A stretch of 54,145 nucleotides of DNA from DAIMZI01 sp036734025 (GCA_036734025.1 DAIMZI010000016.1:1-54145), one strand, 5' to 3'; numbered from the stretch's first letter, positions 7,728 through 16,137 are shown. Numbers and translations: made by a program. Notes: a model not told the origin generated them from the sequence alone.

Positions 7728-8311
7728 CCGCGTTCACCCGATGCGCCATCTGCGGGCACATGGCGCAGGAAACGGATTTTGGTATCGCCGTAATCACGCT
7801 CGTCCGCGAATGCAAATCCTGTGGGAATGGCGAAAGGCGCATCGGCCCGCTCCTCGATGACGCACAGCGCCCCCTCATTCAGCCAACCGCCCGCGGCTGC
7901 CTTGTCCAGCGCCAGTTCGCCCAGCCCCATCCCGTATGGCGGATCGGCAAACATCAGATCGAACCGCGCCATGGTTCCCGGCAGGCCCAGGCGCGCGACA
8001 TCGCGGCGAAACAGCCTCGTCTGTCCGGTCAGGCCCATGGCCTCGATATTGCGCCTGATCAGGGCGCGCGCATCGGCGCTGTCGTCGATGAACAGGCAAT
8101 AGGCTGCGCCGCGCGACACCGCCTCCAGTCCCAGCGCGCCGGTGCCGGCAAACAGATCGAGCACCCTTGCGCCTTCAAGGCGGAAATCGGCGATACCGTG
8201 CGCGAGGATATTGAACACGGCTTCGCGCACCCGGTCGCTGGTCGGGCGAACCTTGTGGTTGCGCGGTGCAACCAGATGAACGCCGCGAAAGCGCCCGCCG
8301 ACGATCCTCAT
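7724..8311 (-). CDS. rsmD: 16S rRNA (guanine-966-N2)-methyltransferase
   Basis: RsmD methylates G966 of 16S rRNA in the assembled 30S subunit using S-adenosylmethionine. The 195-residue product starts MRIVGGRFRGVHLVAPRNHK, has the family block RPTSDRVREAVFNIL, the SAM-binding DLFAGTGALGLEAVSRGA and the catalytic motif DLMFADPPYGMG. Length and motif order are normal. The ATG overlaps the stop of rluB by ATGA, and its own stop overlaps the GTG start of a TadE-like gene, so the four genes probably form one operon. Confidence 0.95.
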   Translation of the reverse strand: MRIVGGRFRGVHLVAPRNHKVRPTSDRVREAVFNILAHGIADFRLEGARVLDLFAGTGALGLEAVSRGAAYCLFIDDSADARALIRRNIEAMGLTGQTRLFRRDVARLGLPGTMARFDLMFADPPYGMGLGELALDKAAAGGWLNEGALCVIEERADAPFAIPTGFAFADERDYGDTKIRFLRHVPADGASGERG

Positions 8312-9201
8312 GGCCGGCTTTTCTCAGGGCGGCGCGGTGGCCGGGCCGGAGCGGGCCGACCGGCTCTTGCCGGGGAGCGAGGCGGGCGTTGCTGCCCAGC
8401 ACGTGGCTTGGCTTGCGCCGCACTGCCGCGGCCCAGACCAAAACGGTCGGCATGCACTGCGCCAAGCTGATCGGCCAGCACCCGGCGCTTGACCTCCTCC
8501 ACCTGTCCGATCGCGAGATCGCCCAGCGAAAATGGACCGAACGAGACGCGGATAAGCCGGTTGACGCTCAGGCCGAAATGTTCCATCAGGCGGCGAACCT
8601 CACGGTTCTTGCCCTCGCGCAGGCCGACGCTCAGCCACATGTTCGCGCCCTGGGTGCTGTCGATCCTGGCTTCCACGGAGCCATAGCGCACGCCGTCGAT
8701 CTCGACACCGTCGCGAATCCTGTCCAGTTGTTCAGGCTCGACACGCCCCTTCGCCCGCACCCGATAGCGACGCAGCCAGCCGGTGGCCGGCAACTCCAGA
8801 TGCCGGGCCAGTTCGCCATCATTGGTCAGCAGCAAAAGCCCTTCGGTGTTGATGTCGAGCCGCCCGACCGAAATCAGACGCGGCAGATCGGACGGCAGCG
8901 TATCGAAGATCGTCGGTCGCCCCTGCGGATCACGGCTCGTGCTCACCTGGCCTTTCGGCTTGTGATAGCGCCACAGACGCACGGGCTGGGCAACGCCGAG
9001 CGGCTTGCCATCGACCTCGATGCGCGCTCGCTCATCGACATCCAGCGCGGGCGATGCGATAATGCGTCCGTTAACGCTCACTCGGCCCTGCGCGATCAGC
9101 CTTTCCGCATCGCGGCGCGAACACACCCCGGCACGTGCAATACGCCTGGCGATGCGCATAGCACCGGCATCGGCGGGATTGAGCTTTTTATCCACTGTCA
9201 T
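8308..9201 (-). CDS. rluB: 23S rRNA pseudouridine synthase, RluB/RsuA family
   Basis: This is an RsuA/RluB-type synthase that isomerises a uridine in rRNA. After a short leader there is an S4 RNA-binding domain (RIARRIARAGVCSRRDAERLIAQGRVSVNG), then the catalytic domain with SVGRLDINTEGLLLLTNDGELA, where the aspartate of GRLD is the catalytic residue, and EGKNREVRRLMEHFG. The last 50 or so residues are a low-complexity Arg/Pro/Ala tail (SPARAGRPAPARPPRRPEK), common in alphaproteobacterial RluB and probably RNA-binding. ATG 9201 (MTVDKK) is chosen; the frame is open to 9291 but that would overlap the divergent neighbour. RluB (U2605) is favoured over RsuA or RluE, mainly on family resemblance. 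Confidence 0.87.
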   Translation of the reverse strand: MTVDKKLNPADAGAMRIARRIARAGVCSRRDAERLIAQGRVSVNGRIIASPALDVDERARIEVDGKPLGVAQPVRLWRYHKPKGQVSTSRDPQGRPTIFDTLPSDLPRLISVGRLDINTEGLLLLTNDGELARHLELPATGWLRRYRVRAKGRVEPEQLDRIRDGVEIDGVRYGSVEARIDSTQGANMWLSVGLREGKNREVRRLMEHFGLSVNRLIRVSFGPFSLGDLAIGQVEEVKRRVLADQLGAVHADRFGLGRGSAAQAKPRAGQQRPPRSPARAGRPAPARPPRRPEKSRP

Positions 9202-9289
9202 GAATTCGACCCATATTGCTTCCATCATCGCACAATGAAAGATTGTGGCCGTGCAAATGCGCACGGCAATGCCGGATTGGGGGGTCATC

Positions 9290-10399
9290 ATGCGGCGCGA
9301 TCACATTGTCAAGGCTGTCGACAAATTGCGCGACGCGCTTCAGGCTGCACGCATACGCGAGCTGTTGCGGCTTGCAAAGGGCGGCGATCAGACAGAGACG
9401 GTCAACCGCACGCAAAAGGTGCTGCTGGCCTACAGCGTATTTTCCAAACATTATCAGGAGTTCAACGAGCAGGAAAAGGAGCTGATGGCCTATTTCGGTC
9501 TCGGCCCCCTGCTCGACATCAACTTCTGGTCCAGCCTGATCGACGTTGACAACAGCTCGGCCCGAAAGGTGCTCGCCGATGTCGATGTCGGCGCCTACAA
9601 CGTGATCTATGTCATGCCGCGGCTGCGCGATCTGCTGATTCGCGACAATGATCAGGATGTCCTGATGATCAACAACGCCGATGGCAGCGAACGCGAGGTG
9701 CGCCGCCTGCGCGTCATGATCGTGGAGCGGACGCGCCAGCTCACTGACCCGCAACTGCTCGTCAACGTCATTCGTTCGGTCGAGGAGCTTTATGAAAGCC
9801 TCGCGACCCTGCGCGCGGAACCCGAGATCAATCTGGTGATCGGTGCGATCGACTCGGGCAATGCCAAATCCATCGACTTTTTCGGCAATAGTTTGCTCAT
9901 CGGCGAGATCGCCACACTGCTGCTCGATGTCTGGGACCGGCTGAAATATTCCCAGGAGGAAAATTACCGCTACCAGATCGAGGTGGCGCTGATGGGCGCC
10001 GGCTTCGTCGGTGTGGTCAATGACGCCCGCGCCGCCGATGCGATCACCGAAGAACAAGGCCAGCGCATCACGCGCCGCGTCGCCAAGGCGATCGAGACCC
10101 TGTTCAAGTCGGGCGCCTACACCAATGATATGGATGAACCGCGCGGCATCAGGGCGAGCGAGGTTCTCGCGCCGACAACCGAAATGCTTGAATACAAGGT
10201 CGAGGAACGCCGGACGGGCCGCGACCAGAGCGCGATTGAACGCGGAGCCGAGCCGATGATGCGCGGACATGACGCCCTGCTGCGCGAGCTTGGCGCCGAC
10301 CGGCCGGCGGCAGACGAGCCGGCAGCCCTTCGCAAGCCCGATGAAAAGATTGCCCGCCCCGGCGCCAACGGTGATGCTGCCAATTCATCCGCTGCATAA
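9290..10399 (+). CDS. Uncharacterised cytoplasmic protein
   Basis: This 369-residue protein is not one I recognise. It has no signal peptide and no convincing membrane helix. The first 280 residues look like a folded, mainly helical domain with charged surfaces (AYSVFSKHYQEFNEQEKELMAYFGLGP; VERTRQLTDPQLLVNVIRSVEELYESLATL; a hydrophobic stretch FFGNSLLIGEIATLLLDVWDRL). The C-terminal 60 or so residues are Ala/Asp/Pro/Arg-rich and probably disordered. I see no nucleotide-binding loop, zinc cluster or catalytic triad. ATG 9290 is preferred over upstream in-frame starts because a G-run (TTGGGGGG) ends 6-7 nt before it. It is divergent from rluB and 32 bp ahead of tadA on the same strand, so it may share a transcript with tadA; any role in RNA metabolism is only guilt by location. 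Confidence 0.7.
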   Translation: MRRDHIVKAVDKLRDALQAARIRELLRLAKGGDQTETVNRTQKVLLAYSVFSKHYQEFNEQEKELMAYFGLGPLLDINFWSSLIDVDNSSARKVLADVDVGAYNVIYVMPRLRDLLIRDNDQDVLMINNADGSEREVRRLRVMIVERTRQLTDPQLLVNVIRSVEELYESLATLRAEPEINLVIGAIDSGNAKSIDFFGNSLLIGEIATLLLDVWDRLKYSQEENYRYQIEVALMGAGFVGVVNDARAADAITEEQGQRITRRVAKAIETLFKSGAYTNDMDEPRGIRASEVLAPTTEMLEYKVEERRTGRDQSAIERGAEPMMRGHDALLRELGADRPAADEPAALRKPDEKIARPGANGDAANSSAA

Positions 10400-10431
10400 G
10401 GACGCAGGATGCAGCCGCTGATGGCCCCGGT

Positions 10432-10893
10432 TTGACGGCCTCGTCTCCCTCGCCATTCATGGCGCGTGCGCTGGCTGAAGCCGATGCCGCCTTCGAGCGC
10501 GGCGAGGTGCCGGTCGGCGCGGTCATTATCGCATCGGATGGCGCTCTCATCGCCAGCGCCGGCAATCGCACGCTGGAGTTGAAAGACCCGAGCGCGCATG
10601 CCGAAATTCTCGCCATCCGCGCCGCCTGCCAGCACCTTGCCAGCGAGCGCCTCCCCGGCTGCGACATGTATGTCACACTGGAGCCCTGCACGATGTGTGC
10701 CGCCGCCATCTCATTTGCACGCATCCGCCGGCTGTACTTCGCGGCCGCCGACATCAAGGCCGGCGCTGTCGAGAATGGCGTGCGCTTCTTTGCGCACAGC
10801 ACCTGCCATCATGCCCCGGAAGTCTATGGCGGCATCGCCGAGGCCGAAGCACGCGCGCGCTTGCAAGCGTTCTTCAAATCCCGGCGCGGCTAA
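10432..10893 (+). CDS. tadA: tRNA-specific adenosine deaminase
   Basis: TadA deaminates A34 to inosine in tRNA-Arg(ACG). The zinc site is intact: H56-A-E58 in SAHAEILAIRAA and C86/C89 in EPCTMCAAAI. The family blocks GEVPVGAVI and GNRTLELKDPSAH are also present. With the TTG start at 10432 it has 153 residues; ATG 10459 (MARALAEADAAF) gives 144, also within the normal range and arguably more typical. Neither has a clear ribosome site. The 3' end overlaps the convergent patatin gene by 20 bp. Confidence 0.94.
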   Translation: MTASSPSPFMARALAEADAAFERGEVPVGAVIIASDGALIASAGNRTLELKDPSAHAEILAIRAACQHLASERLPGCDMYVTLEPCTMCAAAISFARIRRLYFAAADIKAGAVENGVRFFAHSTCHHAPEVYGGIAEAEARARLQAFFKSRRG

Positions 10894-11746
10894 GGCTGGC
10901 ATCCAGCGCGCGCTTGAGGGCCTCGGCAGACGGGCGCGCCTCATCGAGGATCTTGCCGATCAGGAAAAAATCGAGGACGCCGTAATCGCCGACATTGGCG
11001 CGGATGAGTATATCGGGCGGATCGTGGCGCAGCTTTTCCGACATGATCGCATTGATCGTGATCTGCTGACTGCCGATCACTGTGTCGAAGGCATTCGGCA
11101 TCCCGCTTTTTTCCTTCTGTGGGGCAATGCTGACATCGACCGCGATCGTATGGGTGCAGCGGCCGTGCAGCAGGCTGACGGGCAGGGGATTGACGAAGCC
11201 ACCGTCGATCAGGACCCGGTTCTTGTGGCGCACGGGCGCCAGCAGACCGGGCAGGGCCGAACTGGCGGCGATTGCCGGTAGCACATCGCCACTGTCGATG
11301 ACATATTCGCTCTGCATGTAAAAATCGGCTGCCATGACCTTAAGCGGGATGCTCAGCTCGTCGAAGCGGCAATTCACCTGAGCCGGCAACAGCCGCTGCA
11401 ACAGGATCTCGGCATTCAGGCTGACCGGATGCTCAAGCGTCCAGATCTTCGACAGTTTGCCGACCTTGGTATCGAGCATGTGGCGCAGCATCCGGCTGTG
11501 ATTGGCGAACAGCCGCTCGCAATAGTCGCGGATTTCAAGACCGCTCATGCCGGCGCAATAGGCTGCGCCGATGATCGCGCCGATACTGGTGCCGGCGACG
11601 ATCCCGGGCTTGACATTGGCCGCATCCAGAACCTCGAGCATGAGGATATGCGCCAGACCGCGCGCGCCGCCGCCGCCCAGCGCGATACCGAAACTGTTCC
11701 GGCTTTCGCGAATCTCAGGAATGTTCGGTCTGGCTGCCTCGTTCAT
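10874..11746 (-). CDS. Patatin-like phospholipase (RssA/NTE-like)
   Basis: This 290-residue soluble hydrolase has the full Ser-Asp dyad layout: oxyanion loop ALGGGGARGLAH (about residues 22-33), nucleophile elbow GTSIG with Ser54, and LIDGGFVNPLP with Asp181. No signal peptide is seen, so it is probably cytoplasmic or peripherally membrane-bound. Family members deacylate phospholipids or lysophospholipids. It is the first gene upstream of nothing on its strand, lies 30 bp after the purD-dehalogenase pair, and converges with tadA, overlapping it by 20 bp. Unlike the 794-residue patatin protein near the left end it has no membrane segments. Confidence 0.87.
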   Translation of the reverse strand: MNEAARPNIPEIRESRNSFGIALGGGGARGLAHILMLEVLDAANVKPGIVAGTSIGAIIGAAYCAGMSGLEIRDYCERLFANHSRMLRHMLDTKVGKLSKIWTLEHPVSLNAEILLQRLLPAQVNCRFDELSIPLKVMAADFYMQSEYVIDSGDVLPAIAASSALPGLLAPVRHKNRVLIDGGFVNPLPVSLLHGRCTHTIAVDVSIAPQKEKSGMPNAFDTVIGSQQITINAIMSEKLRHDPPDILIRANVGDYGVLDFFLIGKILDEARPSAEALKRALDASLSRAGI

Positions 11747-11776
11747 GGTCCTGGTCTTTCATGGGCTGATCCTGCG

Positions 11777-12685
11777 TCACGCCTTGAGCACGAGAAACTG
11801 CATCAACGCCTCGCTGATCTGTTGCGCCTGCTCTTCGACGACAAAATGACCGCTATCGAGCGGCACGCCGCGAACCTCCTCGCACCAGTCCCGCCAGATC
11901 TCCAGCGGGCCGCCCGTCGCCCCGGGAAAGCCGGCTTTTCCCCACACGACAAGCGTCGGGCAGGCGATCCTGCGCCGCGCCGCGACATCGGCCTCATCAT
12001 CCGCCAGATCGCAACTCGCGCCGGCGCGATAATCCGCGCAGGTCGCATGGATCACCTGAGGCCGCATGAAGGCGTCGCGATATTCGGCAAGCGCCCGCGC
12101 ATCAAATACGCTCAGATCGCCCCGCGCGGTCCATCCGGCCAGCATGGCGTGCAGCCAATGCAGCGGATCACGCCCTATCATGTCTTCAGGCAGCGGCGCG
12201 GGCTGGGCGAGGAAACTCCAGTGAAACGCCTTGAGCGCCAGACCCGGGCTGAGGCCATGCCACATCGCATAAGTCGGCACGATATCGAGAAGCGCCAGCC
12301 GTTCCACTCGCGAGAGATGATCGAGCGCCAGACGATAGGCCGCGCGCGCGCCCCTGTCATGGGCGACAACCGCAAATCGCGCAAAGCCAAGTTGATCGGC
12401 AATGCCGATGATGTCCCCTGCCATGACGCGCTTGGACATGGCGAGGTGATCGCCGTCGCCGGCAACGACCCGGCTCGCGCCATAGCCGCGCAGATCGGGA
12501 ATTATCAGCGTGAAATGCCGGGCGAGAAATGGCGCGATCGGGTGCCACATCGCGCCGGTCTGCGGATAGCCGTGGAGCAGGAATAAAGGTGGCCCTTCTC
12601 CGCCGAGCCGGGCGAAGATGGCCGCACCCTCGGTCGTGAACCAGCGTGTCTGGAAGCCAGCAAAAAGCGCATGTCCCTCGCTCAT
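11777..12685 (-). CDS. Alpha/beta hydrolase, fluoroacetate dehalogenase type
   Basis: This 302-residue enzyme matches the haloacetate/fluoroacetate dehalogenase family. Reading its own numbering: nucleophile Asp110 with Arg111 and Arg114 (VVAHDRGARAAYR), acid Asp134 (LLDIVP), halide-pocket His155-Trp156 (AFHWSF), Trp185, Tyr219 (ADYRAG) and His280 (SGHFVVEE). From memory these positions and the length equal those of the structurally studied Rhodopseudomonas palustris enzyme RPA1163. The HGYPQTGAMW and DLRGYGAS blocks also fit. The reaction would be hydrolytic removal of halide from 2-haloacetates, giving glycolate. Natural substrate and activity are inferences. The start ATG overlaps the purD stop (ATGA), so it is translationally coupled to a housekeeping purine gene. 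An epoxide hydrolase is the main alternative, but the His-Trp pair argues for dehalogenase. Confidence 0.85.
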   Translation of the reverse strand: MSEGHALFAGFQTRWFTTEGAAIFARLGGEGPPLFLLHGYPQTGAMWHPIAPFLARHFTLIIPDLRGYGASRVVAGDGDHLAMSKRVMAGDIIGIADQLGFARFAVVAHDRGARAAYRLALDHLSRVERLALLDIVPTYAMWHGLSPGLALKAFHWSFLAQPAPLPEDMIGRDPLHWLHAMLAGWTARGDLSVFDARALAEYRDAFMRPQVIHATCADYRAGASCDLADDEADVAARRRIACPTLVVWGKAGFPGATGGPLEIWRDWCEEVRGVPLDSGHFVVEEQAQQISEALMQFLVLKA

Positions 12686-13992
12686 CTCGCCGCGTCCTGA
12701 TCGCCCGCGCCGCGCTCGGCCTGCTCTCGGGCGATATCGCGCCAGCCGATATCGCTCCGGTAATATCCGCCGGGCCAGTCGATCCGCGCAAGCGCCCCAT
12801 AGGCCCGCTCGCGCGCGTCGAGCAGGGAAGGCCCCGTGGCGGTTACGCTCAGCACCCGCCCGCCTTCCGCCAGTAGCCGTGCGCCATCGCGCCTCGTGCC
12901 GGCATGAAAGATGTTTACGCCGTCCATGGCGCCCGCATCTTCCAACCCTTTGATTTCATCGCCTTTTTCATAAGGGCCGGGATAGCCGCGCGCGGCCATG
13001 ACCACACACAGAGCCGTATCATCGTGCCAGCGCAGATCAAAGTTGCGTAAGACGCCATCACAGGTCGCCAGCAACGCGGGAAGCAGATCCGATCTGAGCC
13101 GCATCATCAACACCTGGGCTTCGGGATCACCGAACCGGACATTGTATTCGATCAGCCGGGGGCCGTCCGCCGCGATCATCAGCCCGGCATAGAGCACGCC
13201 CTTGAACGGCGTCCCGCGGCGCGCCATCGCGGAAACGGTAGGCCGAATGATCTCCATCATCACCCGATCGCACATCTCCGGCGTCATGATCCGCGCGGGC
13301 GAATAGGCGCCCATGCCGCCCGTGTTCGGTCCGGTGTCGCCATCCAGTGCGCGCTTGTGATCCTGCGCGCTCGCCAGCGGCAGCACCGTCTCGCCATCGA
13401 CCAGCGCGAAGAAGCTGGCCTCCTCGCCGTGCAGGAATTCCTCTATGATCACGCGCGCACCCGCCGCGCCAAACTCGCCCGAAAAACACGCCGCGATGGC
13501 AGCTTCGGCATCCTCCCTGGTCTGCGCAATGACGACGCCCTTGCCAGCTGCAAGCCCATCGGCCTTGACCACGATCGGCAGGGCCACGGTGTGGAGATAT
13601 GCTTGTGCGCAAGCCGCGTCATCGAAGCTGGCATAGGCAGCGCCCGGTATGCCGTTAGCCGCGCACAGTTCCCTGGTGAAGCTTTTCGACCCCTCCAGTT
13701 GCGCGGCTTCACGCCCGGGACCGAAACCCCTGATACCGGCAGCGGCCAGATCATCGCACAGCCCGGCGACAAGCGGCGCTTCGGGTCCGACGACAACCAG
13801 TTCGATATCATGTCGGCGGCAGAAATCGACAACGGCGCCGTGATCGCCGGGATCAAGAGGCACGCATTCGCCCAGCTCGGCCAACCCAGCATTTCCCGGC
13901 GCGCAATAAAGCCGCGAGAGCAGCGGACTTGCCGAAAGCGCCCACCCGAGCGCATGCTCGCGCGCGCCCGATCCGATCAGCAGGACATTCAT
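12682..13992 (-). CDS. purD: Phosphoribosylamine-glycine ligase
   Basis: PurD (GAR synthetase) makes glycinamide ribonucleotide from phosphoribosylamine, glycine and ATP in purine synthesis. The product begins MNVLLIGSGAREHALGWAL and contains VVVGPEAPLVAGL, FGPGREAAQLEGSKSF, the ATP-grasp VVKADGLAAGKGVV, QDHKRALDGDTGPNTGGMGAYSPA and EYNVRFGDPEAQVLM, all in the standard order. It has 436 residues, normal length. ATG 13992 is chosen since the conserved N-terminus begins there. It is divergent from xseA, a conserved alphaproteobacterial arrangement, and its stop overlaps the start of the dehalogenase-type gene. Confidence 0.96.
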   Translation of the reverse strand: MNVLLIGSGAREHALGWALSASPLLSRLYCAPGNAGLAELGECVPLDPGDHGAVVDFCRRHDIELVVVGPEAPLVAGLCDDLAAAGIRGFGPGREAAQLEGSKSFTRELCAANGIPGAAYASFDDAACAQAYLHTVALPIVVKADGLAAGKGVVIAQTREDAEAAIAACFSGEFGAAGARVIIEEFLHGEEASFFALVDGETVLPLASAQDHKRALDGDTGPNTGGMGAYSPARIMTPEMCDRVMMEIIRPTVSAMARRGTPFKGVLYAGLMIAADGPRLIEYNVRFGDPEAQVLMMRLRSDLLPALLATCDGVLRNFDLRWHDDTALCVVMAARGYPGPYEKGDEIKGLEDAGAMDGVNIFHAGTRRDGARLLAEGGRVLSVTATGPSLLDARERAYGALARIDWPGGYYRSDIGWRDIAREQAERGAGDQDAAR

Positions 13993-14070
13993 CAGCGCGG
14001 CTCTCTCATGATGGCGGGATCTGGGCTTGAGCGCGCGGCGCAAGCGCAGCAAAATCGGTTATCAAACGCG

Positions 14071-14098
14071 GTTATATCACCAGCCCTGTCTGGGCAAA
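14071..14098 (-). promoter_or_regulatory. Probable purD promoter
   Basis: On the minus strand TTTGCC (14098-14093) and TATAAC (14076-14071) are 16 nt apart; the -10 box matches consensus at five of six bases and would give a leader of about 70 nt before the purD ATG. It lies in the purD/xseA divergent gap. A CGGTTAT heptamer occurs twice just below it. Confidence 0.4.
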
Positions 14099-14126
14099 AC
14101 CACCGCGGACCCGTATATCAGTAAAA

Positions 14127-15734
14127 ATGACGATGCGCGAAAGCTCAGACCCGGCCTCGATGCCGATGGGTGATACCGACACGCACGCCGGCGGCAATGT
14201 CGCGGAATATACCGTCTCGGAAATCTCATCCGCGATCAAGAGGACGATGGAGGATACGTTTTCCCACGTCCGCGTGCGCGGCGAACTGGGGCGCATTTCG
14301 CGTCCGGCCTCGGGCCACATCTATCTCGATTTGAAGGACGAGCGCTCGGTTCTGGGCGGCGTCATCTGGCGGGGCGCGGCCACGCGGCTGAGCTTTCGCC
14401 CCGAAGAAGGTCTGGAGGTGATCGTCACCGGGCGCATCACCACCTATCCGGGATCATCGAAATATCAGATCGTCATCGAGACCATCGAGCCCGCCGGCGT
14501 AGGGGCACTGATGGCGCTTCTCGAAGAGCGCAAGCGCAAGCTGGCCGCCGAAGGGCTGTTCGATGAGGCAAGCAAGCGTGCGCTGCCATTCCTGCCGCGG
14601 GTCATCGGCATCATCACATCGCCATCGGGCGCGGTCATCCGCGACATGCTCCATGGGTTCGCCGAGCGGTTTCCCAGCCACGTCATCGTGTGGCCGGTGC
14701 GGGTGCAGGGAGAAACCTGCGCCAGCGAGGTGGCGGCGGCCATTCGCGGCTTCAATGCCATGGCGCCGGGCGGACCGATACCGCGGCCGGATGTGCTGAT
14801 CGTGGCGCGCGGCGGCGGCAGTCTGGAAGACCTGTGGGGCTTCAATGAAGAAATTGCCGTGCGCGCGGCTGCACGAAGCGACATCCCGCTGATCTCGGCG
14901 GTTGGCCATGAGACCGACTGGACGTTGATTGACCTCGCTGCCGATGCCCGCGCCCCCACCCCGACCAAGGCAGCGGAATGGGCCGTGCCCAAACGCGCCG
15001 ACCTGATGGAGCGTAACGCCGAGCTTCGCGCCCGTCTTGGCGTGGTGATCCGCCGGACACTGGATGCTGCGCGCCGCGAATTGCGCGCCGCCGTGCGCGG
15101 CCTGCCACGGCTGAGCGATATTTTGTCGCTGCCGCGCCAGCGTTTTGACAATGCAACGGCCCGCCTCGCGCGCGCAAAACAGGCTTATGTGAGTGCACGG
15201 CGCGCCGCCTTCTCGTCCTTGTCCGCACGCTTGCGCCCGGCGCTGCTGAGCTCGCGGCTCAATCGTGACCAGGAGCGGCTGGCGGTGGCCACTGCAGGGG
15301 TCAGGCGTGGCTATGCCGCTGTCCTGCGCCATCAGCGCAATCTGGCCGAGCGTGCGCACATGCGTCTTGCCCCGCACCTGCTGCGCCAGCGTATCGAAAA
15401 GGCCACCGACCGGCTGAACACTGCCGTGCCGCGTCTGCGCCGGACGCTGGTGCTGGGCGTACGCCGTGAGCGAGGACGGCTGGATGCCGCCACACAGCTT
15501 CTGGCGGCGCTCAGCCACAAACGGGTGCTGGAGCGCGGCTTCGCCCTTATCCATGCGCCCGATGGCGCCATGGTCCGCAGGTCTGAAATCGCGCGCGGGC
15601 TTGACTGGCTGAGTATCGAATTCGCCGATGGCCGCCTTTGTGCACGACCCGAGCCGGACGCGCAGACGCCGCGCAAAAAGCACCTGGAGAAGAAATCAAA
15701 GCCGCGCAGCCGCAAACAGGGCGATCTGTTCTGA
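14127..15734 (+). CDS. xseA: Exodeoxyribonuclease VII large subunit
   Basis: XseA is the catalytic subunit of the ssDNA exonuclease ExoVII, used in repair and recombination. The N-terminal OB-fold is visible (YTVSEISSAIKRTMEDTFSHVRVRGELGRISRPASGHIYLDLKD), followed by the conserved catalytic region PRVIGIITSPSGAVIRDMLHGFAERFP, VLIVARGGGSLEDLWGFNEE and SAVGHETDWTLIDLAADARAPTPTKAAEW, then a long Arg/Ala-rich coiled coil and the C-terminal block HKRVLERGFALI. It has 535 residues, full length, with a lysine-rich tail. The small subunit xseB is not next to it. The DUF2093 gene follows on the same strand. Confidence 0.95.
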   Translation: MTMRESSDPASMPMGDTDTHAGGNVAEYTVSEISSAIKRTMEDTFSHVRVRGELGRISRPASGHIYLDLKDERSVLGGVIWRGAATRLSFRPEEGLEVIVTGRITTYPGSSKYQIVIETIEPAGVGALMALLEERKRKLAAEGLFDEASKRALPFLPRVIGIITSPSGAVIRDMLHGFAERFPSHVIVWPVRVQGETCASEVAAAIRGFNAMAPGGPIPRPDVLIVARGGGSLEDLWGFNEEIAVRAAARSDIPLISAVGHETDWTLIDLAADARAPTPTKAAEWAVPKRADLMERNAELRARLGVVIRRTLDAARRELRAAVRGLPRLSDILSLPRQRFDNATARLARAKQAYVSARRAAFSSLSARLRPALLSSRLNRDQERLAVATAGVRRGYAAVLRHQRNLAERAHMRLAPHLLRQRIEKATDRLNTAVPRLRRTLVLGVRRERGRLDAATQLLAALSHKRVLERGFALIHAPDGAMVRRSEIARGLDWLSIEFADGRLCARPEPDAQTPRKKHLEKKSKPRSRKQGDLF

Positions 15735-15820
15735 TCGTGCTCGCGCTGGCGCTCAGGGCGGGTTATCCTGATATCGACGACATTGCCGGCATACAGGCAC
15801 AGACCGGATGCAAAAACTCA

Positions 15821-16069
15821 ATGAACCGATTTGACAAGTCTTTCGGTCTCACGAAAGAGGCCAGGTTACGCTATGACGACGGCGAATTTCACGTGCTGCT
15901 GCCGGGAGATTTCGTGCGTTGCGCGGTCACGCAAAAGGTGATCCCGCTGTCGGAGTTGCGCTACTGGAGCGTGGAATATCAGGAGCCCTACGCGAACGCC
16001 CGGGTCTCGCTGCGCCGCTATCTGGACCTCAAGGGGCATCCGCGCGCGGACACGGTAACGCTCGACTAG
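15821..16069 (+). CDS. DUF2093-family small protein
   Basis: This 82-residue cytoplasmic protein begins MNRFDKSFGLTKEARLRYDD and has GEFHVLLPGDFVRCAVTQKVIPLSELRYWSVEYQEPYAN, which I recognise as the alphaproteobacterial DUF2093 pattern. The function is unknown; a cysteine and charged beta-strand segments are seen but no enzyme motif. ATG 15821 is chosen because the conserved part starts there. It follows xseA by 86 bp. In other alphaproteobacteria DUF2093 genes often sit near lpxK, which here is over 20 kb away. A CGACTA/TAGTCG hairpin (16063-16080) covers its stop codon, without a T-run. Confidence 0.75.
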   Translation: MNRFDKSFGLTKEARLRYDDGEFHVLLPGDFVRCAVTQKVIPLSELRYWSVEYQEPYANARVSLRRYLDLKGHPRADTVTLD

Positions 16070-16101
16070 CCTGATAGTCGCGGCGTGCCGAAAAACGAGT
16101 G

Positions 16102-16137
16102 CAGGCTTTCAGAGCACACCAGGCTTTCAGAGCACAC
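16102..16137. repeat. Perfect 18-bp tandem duplication
   Basis: The sequence CAGGCTTTCAGAGCACAC occurs twice in immediate succession (16102-16119 and 16120-16137) in the gap between the DUF2093 gene and the 3' end of ilvE. It is probably a replication-slippage duplication, as there is no third copy and no flanking mobile-element feature. It could vary in copy number between strains. Confidence 0.9.

Noticed and set aside
8266..9549. Open frame of 427 codons opposite rsmD/rluB
   Set aside because: Antisense shadow of rluB, whose conserved motifs are certain.
9188..10270. Open frame of 360 codons opposite the unrecognised protein at 9290-10399, which raises the question of which strand is coding
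   Set aside because: The plus frame has a ribosome site, a globular helical composition and a normal disordered tail; the minus frame is rich in His, Asp and Gln with no fold-like pattern and would overlap rluB's start.
14454..15683. Open frame of 409 codons opposite xseA
   Set aside because: Shadow of xseA, no protein features.
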